Shown: piece by piece, positions 56,588-64,000 of the stretch
Layout of the letters: each line of letters opens with the position of its first letter
Numbering within the stretch: the stretch's first letter is position 1
Notes under the pieces: model-generated
What the model saw: only the letters and a program-made list of their open reading frames with translations
What the model was told of the DNA's origin: nothing
The model's database searches: none
Assembly: GCF_002104995.1 (NCBI RefSeq)
Contig: NW_024468249.1
Coordinates: forward strand, 1,488,001 to 1,552,000
Direction: 5' to 3'
DNA length: 64,000 bases
DNA from: Linderina pennispora
Lineage: Eukaryota > Kickxellomycota > Kickxellomycetes > Kickxellales > Kickxellaceae
Position numbers and translations under genes: made by a program

Positions 56588-58184
56588 ATGTCCTCGCAGT
56601 ACACTAGCAGCAGCGACACGCAGGCCAGTGCGCGCCTGTACGAGCTCGAAACCACAGTCTCGCAGATCCGCGACGCCAGCGCCAAAACGCAGCTCGACCA
56701 TACGCGGCTTGAAAAAAGACACAACCTGGCTCTGGCCGAACTCCAGGACCTGCAGAAATCCCACAGCCGCTTGGAGCACCAGTACTTTGAGACCGAGCGC
56801 CAGCTGCAGGCAGCCAGCGCGCAACTGGACAAGGCGCAGCGCCAGAACAACACGCTGGCCAGCCAGCTCGAAGCCAAAACCAGAGAACTCGAGGTCGAAA
56901 GGGAGCGCTGGCATGCGGCGTGAAGCCGAGCTGGCCGAGCAGCTGGCCACGGCCAAAAAGAAAGTCACCATGCAGCGGCGCCAGACAGTCAATCTGGGCG
57001 CGCCTGCGCGGTCGCCGACCATGGGCGGATGTCAATGTACGCCCACGACACGCCGCTGTCGCCGGTCTCGGAGCGCTTTGCATTCAGCGAGGAGCATGAC
57101 GGCGAGACACGGCGGCTGGCACTCAAGGCGCGCGAGGCCGAGGCGCGTGCGGTGCGCATGGAGGGGGCGGCGGAGCAGGTTAGGCGGGAGGCGCAGCTGG
57201 TTGCTGCCGATTTGGTGCAAAGCCAGCGCAAGTGTGACAAGCTTGAGCAAACCATCAAGCAGCTCAACGAGCTGAACGAGGGCCTGCGCGAGGATAACGA
57301 GTCGTACCAGATGCTATTGCAGATGGGCACCATCAAGGGCGGCTTCAAGCTGTCCAGTGGCCGCGCCAGCTTCGACAGCCGCAAATACTCGCCCGACGAG
57401 GCCCCGTCGCCTGCGCGCTCCACCAAGGAGCCCGAGAACCCGCTCGCCCAGCTCGATGCCTTCTCCGGCGAGCCAGCATCCCGGCGGCCTTGATTTGGCT
57501 GCCGAGCTCGACCAGGCACTGTCGGTCAGCGGCTCGTCGCGCACGGCCGAGCTGGAAGAGCAGCTGTCGAAGCTGAAGGAGGAACTGCGCAAGACAAAGT
57601 ACGATCGCCGCCATCTGGCCTGACGAGAACAAGGCGCTGTCGCTGTACGTCAACAAGATCCTTGAGCCGCATTCTGGCCAGCACTGACGGGCTCGAGGCT
57701 GTAGCTTGCGCGCGACTACGATTCCAGCGCTGCATCGACGCCCACGGCCGGCTCGCCCCTCCAGCGCTCCTCCACGGTCAGGTCGCCGGTCGTCCAGCAG
57801 AAGCGCCAGCACGGCCGCACCCGCAGCACCTTCAGCCCGTTGTTGCGCGAGACCCCGCCGGTGCCCGACATGAGCACGTTCCCGGTGCGGGGGTCCGGCG
57901 ACGGCATCACCAGCGTGTTTGTCCCGCCGACGTCGCCCAGCGCCCAGTCCGCTGCACAGTTCTCGCCGCTGCCCGTCAAGAATCCCGAGCGGTTCGCTGG
58001 TCGCGCCCGGTCACAGACGCATTCGGCGGGCATGGCGCCGATGGCTCCGCCGGTGCCGACGCCACGGCCAAATGCCGGCAATGCGCAGGCAGGCGGAACG
58101 TGGTGGAAGCGCATGAGCGTAAGGATCGGGGGCGGCTGGAACATGCAAGATGGGCCGGACCAGTCGGCTGCCGAACACTCGTGA
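56588..58184 (+). CDS. Fungal coiled-coil protein, several apparent frameshifts
   Basis: About 530 residues. Residues about 10-110 are a continuous coiled coil (RLYELETTVSQIRDASAKTQ onward). A second coiled coil covers EEHDGETRRLALKAREAEARA to KLEQTIKQLNELNEGLREDN, and is followed by SYQMLLQMGTIKGGFKLSS. A third holds TAELEEQLSKLKEELRKTK and then ADENKALSLYVNKILSRIL. The tail is Pro/Ser-rich and ends with a WWKRMSVRIGGGW patch. Fungal proteins with the ENKAL-LY-KI-RIL arrangement are known but mostly unnamed. Breaks lie near 56920, 57030, 57480, 57622 and 57665-57710. It converges on the S-adenosylmethionine synthetase gene. A cytoskeletal or trafficking role is possible but not shown. Confidence 0.6.
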
Positions 58185-58509
58185 GCCAACTGCTGGGTGG
58201 GAGGGAGCTGAGCTTCCTCTGAAACCCGCTAATTTTTTTGAACTAGTAATACCACTCTCCTGGTACCGACTTTCCTGGTACCAAACAACAGTTCCTCCAA
58301 TCACAGAGCACACGAGCCAGGCTGCCAATTTTCTCTGCATGACACGGAATATTTCCGACAAGCAAAGTTTCACACACCTTACGCCTCTCCGCCTCCCCAA
58401 AAAAATTTTCGGTCAGCCATCCAGTGGCAGACCCGGCGCTGCCAAGAGCGAAAAGAACAGGGGAATGAAAATGTTTTTAGCAAGGAAATGAAAATGGAAG
58501 GGGGAAGAT
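58185..58509. other. Convergent 3' spacer
   Basis: 325 bp between two stop codons of converging genes. It contains a direct repeat of TCCTGGTACCGAC and TCCTGGTACCAAAC at 58258-58283. No gene. Confidence 0.4.
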
Positions 58510-59672
58510 TTAGAACTTCAGGACCTTGGCCTTCTCCCAGGTGAACTGGTCGCGACCAAAGTGGCCGTAGCACGCGGTCTTGCGGTAGATGGGCTGGAAC
58601 AGGTCGAGCTCCTTGGCAATGGCTCCCGGACGCAGGTCAAAGTTGTTGCGGAATGATCTGGACGATCTCGGCATCGCTCTTCTCGCTGGTGCCGTATGTG
58701 TCGACGTAGATGGACAGGGGCTCGGCAACACCGATGGCGTACTGAGAACTGGACAGTGACGCGCCGGGCCAGCTTGGCCACAACCAGCGACTTGGCAACC
58801 CAGCGGGCAGCATAGGCAGCCGAGCGGTCAACCTTGGTGTAGTCCTTGCCCGAGAAGCAGCCTCCGCCGTGGTGGCCGCCACCGTAGGTGTCGACGATGA
58901 TCTTGCGGCCAGTGAGACCGGCGTCACCCTGGGGACCGCCGATGATGAACCGGCCCGAGGGCTGCAGGTGGTAGATGGTGCGGTCGTCCAGCAGGTGCGC
59001 CGGAATCACAGCGTTGATGACCTTCTCGCGCAGCTCGCGACGCAGAGTCTCGTTGTCGACCTCGGGCGCATGCTGCACCGAGACCACAACAGTGTCCACG
59101 CGCACAGGCACCAGGGCGCCGCCGTCCTTGCGGTACTCAATGGTGACCTGGGTCTTGGAGTCCGGACGCAGCCACGAGAGCTCGCCCGAGCGGCGCAGGT
59201 CCGCCATGCGCTGGTTGAGCTTGTGCGAGAGCACCAGCGTGATCGGCATGTACTCGGGCGTCTCGTCCGAGGCATAGCCGAACATGATACCCTGGTCGCC
59301 AGCACCGACGTTCTCCAGCGCGTCGCCGTTCTGCACCAGGCCCTGGTAGATGTCCGGCGACTGCTGCTCGATGGCCACCAGCACATTGCAGGTCTTGTAG
59401 TCGAAGCCCTTGTCCGAGCTGTCGTACCCGATCTCCTTGATGGTGTTGCGGATGATCTTCTGGTAGTCCAGCTGTGCCTTGGTTGTGATCTCGCCAAACA
59501 CCATGATCATGCCGGTCTTGGCCGCAGTCTCGCACGCAACCTTGGAGTACGGGTCCTGCTCCAGGCATGCGTCAAGGATGGCGTCGGAAATCTGATCGCA
59601 GATCTTGTCCGGGTGGCCCTCGCCAACGGACTCTGAGGTGAAAAGGAAGGTGTTGTCCTGGAGGTTGCTCAT
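58510..59672 (-). CDS. SAM2: S-adenosylmethionine synthetase, two apparent frameshifts
   Basis: Makes S-adenosylmethionine from ATP and methionine in the cytosol. The corrected product is 386 residues, the family norm. It begins [27 protein letters not shown] with the first ATP-site motif. [21 protein letters not shown] is the methionine-binding hexapeptide region. [22 protein letters not shown] and [27 protein letters not shown] follow. The loop normally written GGWGAHGGGAFSGKD reads [14 protein letters not shown], one residue short and missing the Trp. [17 protein letters not shown] and the end [19 protein letters not shown] are normal. Extra bases lie near 58745 and 58650. A GGATATAAAAG box on the minus strand at 59794-59804 lies about 125 bp upstream of the ATG at 59672. 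Confidence 0.93.
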
Positions 59673-59793
59673 GGCTGTGTGCTTGACCCTGGAAGATGTA
59701 TTAGGTACAGAGAAAAGGAAAGAAGGGGGTGGATGATGAAAGAGAGAAAAGTGTTTTTGTTTCGAGTCCGCCTGGAGCACGGAAACTGCCCGT

Positions 59794-59804
59794 CTTTTAT
59801 ATCC
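59794..59804 (-). promoter_or_regulatory. TATA-like box of the S-adenosylmethionine synthetase gene
   Basis: Reads GGATATAAAAG on the minus strand, about 125 bp upstream of the start codon and followed by a CT-rich leader. Spacing fits a core promoter. Confidence 0.55.
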
Positions 59805-60607
59805 GTCGAAACCGCCCATTCAGTTCCCGAGTGAAGTGAAAATTTTTCTATTTTGTTCTTTGTCCATTTCGTTTTTGGGGAGGCGCCCGCCCGGAACGCC
59901 CATACAAAAAACTGTGCCTTCTGTGATAACGCAATGTCCAGCAAATCACTGTCCTCCAGGCAATTTGTTTATGCTGTGAGCATTTGGCCAAAATCACACC
60001 CGCTTGGGCAATCCCATAGCGAAAACCTCTATCCACTGACCCAACGGATTGTAGGCGCCTGTCTGGTGCGATTTGCTTGCCGATAACAGGAAGCAAATTG
60101 TCTGCCTTGTGAGAAAAGGGCTGTGTGAGCGCCCCCTTGCTGCTCACATGGCCGCGCCTCGCTTTCTGCTTCCATTCCGTCTGTGAAAATCCAGCCTGGG
60201 ACTTGAATGTGTGCTGCTAATTGCTCACACCATTTGCACCCGCCCCCCAATCCCAGCCAGCATGCAAGCATGTGCGCACCCGCGCGCAGAAACAATTCAC
60301 GGCCAGCGCTAGCCCAGTACTGGGCAGGCCATGGTACCAGGCGATAAGGCCCTGCCAATAAGAGCCGAGAAAACAGGTTTTTGGGGGAGGTCAGCTCATA
60401 GCACTCCTAATTTCGCGACTCCGAGCCGAAAAAAGGAACAACCGTGCAACAGGACTATTCGTAAATTGCCGTGGGAAGCCCTCGCCACGCCCTCTGCTGG
60501 TTCGCTCTTGCCGCTCCCCACAGGAATCTCCCGCCAACGTGGCTCAAGTTTAGCTCAGCAACCGGTCTCTCCACAGAGCAGACTGGTATAATGAGCCACT
60601 GTCGGCA
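59805..60607. other. Spacer upstream of the S-adenosylmethionine synthetase gene
   Basis: About 800 bp with no supported gene. Short frames on both strands have no recognisable content. Confidence 0.35.
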
Positions 60608-60895
60608 TTAAGGTAGGCGATTGCGTGCTCGGTTAACGTCCGGCTGCGGTTCGGCAGGGGAGAATGCAACGGAGAGAAGGAGGTTGCCGGACATCTGATA
60701 AGTAGCCACGCATTCGCCAAACCGCCGCTTCATACTCTGAATCAGCCCACGTACAAGGCGGAGCTGACTAGCGGCACTGAATACTTGCAATTCTCCGCAT
60801 TGGCAGCAAGTGGGCCTGTCGGGCTCTGCTCGGCCTTCTGATCCAGCTGTCCCATCCGAAGCTACTGTAGCATCGCGGGCGGACCTGTCTGCCAT
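60608..60895 (-). CDS. Possible small Cys-containing protein
   Basis: A 95-codon frame starting MADRSARDATVASDG. It has a CCQCGE segment and a helical QLRLVRGLIQSMKRRFGEC stretch. No family is recognised and no promoter or neighbour supports it. It may be a chance frame. Confidence 0.25.
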   Translation of the reverse strand: MADRSARDATVASDGTAGSEGRAEPDRPTCCQCGELQVFSAASQLRLVRGLIQSMKRRFGECVATYQMSGNLLLSVAFSPAEPQPDVNRARNRLP

Positions 60896-61253
60896 TTGAA
60901 TTTTTAATCCAAATGCAGCTCTGCCCACCAGAGAGGCATGCAGGCGAATTGCAGCAAAGGTGCAGCTGCTGTATAGCCGAGTAGCTATGTAGATGAAGCG
61001 AGGCTCATGCCAAGAACCCGAGTGTTATCTTTTTGCAAATAGTGCCTCAAGATCACTCTGATTTTCTGAATGCAAATGCCCTTGGTGAAATCGACTAGTG
61101 CTCGAGAAATTGCTTGCCAAACCCCATGATTGACACCTGCAGTTATCGCCTTCAACCTGGCTCAAAGCATGGCGAGAATTCCACGAAAACAAAACTCCAC
61201 TCGGCCTACTTTCTGCAAGACAACTAGTGCATTGGGTCTACAGGACAGGACAT

Positions 61254-61633
61254 TTAGCTAGTGAACCTCCACCTCGACCCCTGCTGCGAGCTCTGCTGCG
61301 ACCCCTGCCGCGAGTTCTGGCTTGGCTGGTCAAGCGCCTCGGTGTAACTCGGCAGCGACGGTGAAGATGTCTCGTTGCGCGGTGAATTCTTGTACTGGTA
61401 CTTTCACTGTAAGGCAATCGGCAATAATCTCACTGCCTTGTACTTCGGCCATCAGCTCGTACTCGCCATCGTAAAATGTGATGGTTGTGTCGTCGCGGCC
61501 ATGTAAGAACTTGATTCGCATGCGTCTCCTGAGCTCGGTCATGTTACATTCTCTTTCGATAGGATATATCACCTTGCGGACTGGACCCATCCGGCATATG
61601 TATGTTCATCTTTAGCAGTACTCGAGGAGGCAT
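61254..61633 (-). CDS. Small unrecognised protein, two apparent frameshifts
   Basis: After removing one extra base near 61592 and one near 61342 the frame runs from an ATG at 61633 to a TAA at 61254-61256, 125 residues. It begins MPPRVLLKMNIHMPDGPVRK and has a compact beta-rich core (MRIKFLHGRDDTTITFYDGE, LMAEVQGSEIIADCLTVKV) that could be a ubiquitin-like or PB1-like fold. The tail is Ser/Gln/Arg-rich (QNSRQGSQQSSQQGSRWRF). The exact return to frame across both joins argues for a real protein. I do not recognise it. Confidence 0.45.
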
Positions 61634-64000
61634 GATGAATGAATATGTGTATTGATGCTATAGAGTGACGCTGAATACAGTGAAGAGATGGAGAAGAGAG
61701 AAGTCAGCGGTGCTGGCGTCTTGATATTAAGTCTAGTCTAAAAATAGTTATGGTGCTAATCTTCAAAGATGGGCACAAGCTGCCCACTCCCCTTCTCCAG
61801 CGATATCAAACAATCATGTTTTGTGCATGTAGGGCGATGAGCAGGACACATTAGCCAAACCTGTATACCCATCACAGTTGTGGATTAGACACAACTGCAT
61901 AAACCCCTTTTGAAGACAGCGGTTACCGGTTTGCATACTTTACTGAAATGCCAGACACACTTCTCGAACAGCTGCATTGGTCTGATCCTGAAGAAACCAC
62001 ATTTGATAATAGCCGAACGGCACTATTTGTACACTGCTAGTCGATTCTCGAATATGCACGCAGATGATCTTTGTCAGCAACTATATTCATCTCAAAGTTA
62101 CCATATCGCTCGTATCCGATCAATTGTAAACGTAAATGTCCAGGCGAGATGGATCTTTCGGCAGAAATATGGCTAAATCATCTTTAAATTCCCTGAACCT
62201 TTTGTCATCTCGGATGCCGTACACTATCTTCCTATTAGCCTTTTCGCACATAAACAAGTACAATCCAATGATACAGGGCTGCTATTTTTATAGAGAGAGA
62301 CAGGAAACACATGAATTTGTAAACCATGGAAAGAGGCATTTGAAACGACCTGCCATCGAAAACACATGGTACCAACATACATGCTATGCCACAATTCATA
62401 TGTCACCTCGAGGGGGAGAGGAAAAAAAGCACACTATATATCGGGGTATTTTGAAGACATGTATAGCTTAAGGCAAGGCATAATACTTCCAATGCAGGCG
62501 CAACATTCGGGAGGTCAGGATAAAGCACAATATTCCGAGCAACCACTATTCGTATTATATAATCCACAAAATCCTGCTGCGATCTTGTAACTTGGTGGTT
62601 TAATACCATTCGGAGCCAGACTATCTGTTCGAGTTGCTTAATGGTGCATATATGGTCAGTTGGAAACTGTCGCTGCTATGGAGTGAGCATTTTATGGTAT
62701 GCAAAAGCAACTGACAACCTCTCCCCTGGCTGGAGAATATCTGAGACATGTTTATTACTTTTTCAGCTTGTCTCTGTCATGCTCAACCAACGGCTCTGCA
62801 TCGTCACAGCAACTAAACAGCTTGGCAAGCTGGCTTTGGAAATCATCAGCACGCCTACTAGGAAGATGCCGATGAGACCCAAGAATCATCTAGTGGAATG
62901 GGGCTTCCAGACTTCCGATACAGTATGTGCATGCGGGCAAATGCCAGGGCGGGTCTGCAAATGCAGACTAGCATGCATTGCTTTCTGGTCAATCGTGTCG
63001 ATGTTTGCCACGTCGGCCATGTTTGCGTTTTGAGCGCAATAGATGGTTCCATTGCTTTTCAGGCGCACTTTCAAAAATCACTCCACCACCAGCAATCCCA
63101 GAAAGCCATGTACTATACCATCCCCTCGCTTGCTGGAGTCGTCTTTAGCATTCTCAGGCGAATGCAGCTGACGTATTTCTGCATGGCCCCGCATTCGGCT
63201 AGAGCAACAAACAGAAATGCTCCGAAGGTCAAATGGGCATCAGCCAAGACCATGTTTAGAATCGCAGGCATGCGTTGGGAGAGTTTTCTGTTGGGTCCTG
63301 TTTGGGGTCGCAGATCGACTTTTCAGTTGTAGACAGCATTGCTACTCGTGTAGGCGATCAAGGTTGCACAGATGCAAACAGGCAGGCGAGGGCGGACCAG
63401 GAAAAATTGTCCGAGCGGCGCCAGATACGGCCAGCTTGACCGATCGGTGTATCTGATTCGCCAGCCCTAGCTCAGCACACCTTCTAAAACCCAACATACG
63501 TGTATGTTGCCTTTGCCCCTTGCCTCGGTCCATGCACGCCGCCTATATCTGGTCCCATGTCGGTGGTGCTGTCGCCACACGTCATTGTGTGATCTTTTTG
63601 TAGGCAGCAGCCACCGAGATAGAGCCACGGGGTTGGACGAGGCGTCCATCAGACGCTGTTGGCTGGTAGCAGCACCAGCACCATGTGGATCAAATGGTGC
63701 CTCACGCTATTCCTTAAATTGAGCATGCACCATGACGTATACACAGCCAGGAACTGGCGGAAAAGCATCCTGCTGACAAGATCTCTTTCCACGGGAGCAC
63801 GTCGATCAGATTCTCTCCTTGCAAAGCTTGCTGGCCAGAGCCGCTTTTTTGCGACAGTCGGTCATGGTCAGGAACTCTCCAATACACCGAACATACTCGG
63901 GCAGCTCACCCCCACACCTCCTCCTGCAAGGCGGCCTTTGTGCCATGTACTTTAGGGGAGAAGCATGCTTAAAGATCTATAATGTAGAAAATCAGCATGA
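61634..64000. other. 2.4-kb right-edge stretch without a supported gene
   Basis: Frames of up to 144 codons are present on the plus strand (for example 62898-63332), but they overlap others in several phases and have no recognisable domain. Composition is AT-rich to about 62.7 kb and more balanced after that. I see no RNA gene or repeat. Confidence 0.35.

Noticed and set aside
62898-63332. 144-codon frame near the right edge as a gene
   Set aside because: It overlaps frames on both strands, has no domain, and shows no coding-type base composition.

Overview
The window is nuclear DNA from a fungus. Four things point there: two enzymes of the alpha-aminoadipate lysine pathway (homocitrate synthase and homoisocitrate dehydrogenase), fungal-type gene architecture with short GT-AG introns, a CWH43-type GPI-lipid remodelling protein, and compact GC-rich genes separated by AT-richer spacers. 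Protein style suggests an early-diverging lineage (a Kickxellomycotina-like zoopagomycote is my guess, low confidence). No rRNA, tRNA, CRISPR or prokaryotic feature was seen.

Layout. 0.9-14.8 kb is a dense housekeeping block: FAM133-like SR protein, LSM1, NOC2, SOF1/DCAF13, a PTPS-family protein, PEX14, ERCC8/CSA, COG4 and MCM3, arranged as divergent and convergent pairs. After a 1.5-kb empty stretch, 16.3-20.1 kb carries LYS20/21-like and LYS12-like genes in tandem. From 20.6 to 36.4 kb a 1.7-kb gene-like repeat occurs twice in opposite orientations. The copies enclose MTO1, a decayed USP7-like deubiquitinase, a small coiled-coil protein, GRX5, a dipeptidyl aminopeptidase, MRPS21 and an intron-rich SPO11. 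36.8-48.5 kb holds ARPC1, a PPP1R37-like leucine-rich-repeat protein, a REB1/TTF1-like Myb protein, a PAS-like protein, a CWH43 C-terminal-type protein and an ABHD4/5-like hydrolase. 48.5-52.6 kb is gene-poor with decayed reading frames. 52.6-58.2 kb encodes three unrecognised proteins, followed by S-adenosylmethionine synthetase. 60-64 kb is nearly empty.

Themes. Five products in 16-32 kb have likely mitochondrial presequences (homocitrate synthase through an upstream exon, homoisocitrate dehydrogenase, MTO1, GRX5, MRPS21), all on the minus strand. NOC2 and SOF1, both ribosome-biogenesis factors, share a 290-bp divergent promoter.

Caveat. Most recognised genes are interrupted by single-base frameshifts. 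About 30 of those I located are one extra base and only a few are one missing base. Correcting them gives proteins of normal family length, so I treat them as probable insertion-type assembly errors. The coordinates below span the whole gene, and the breaks are described in each entry.
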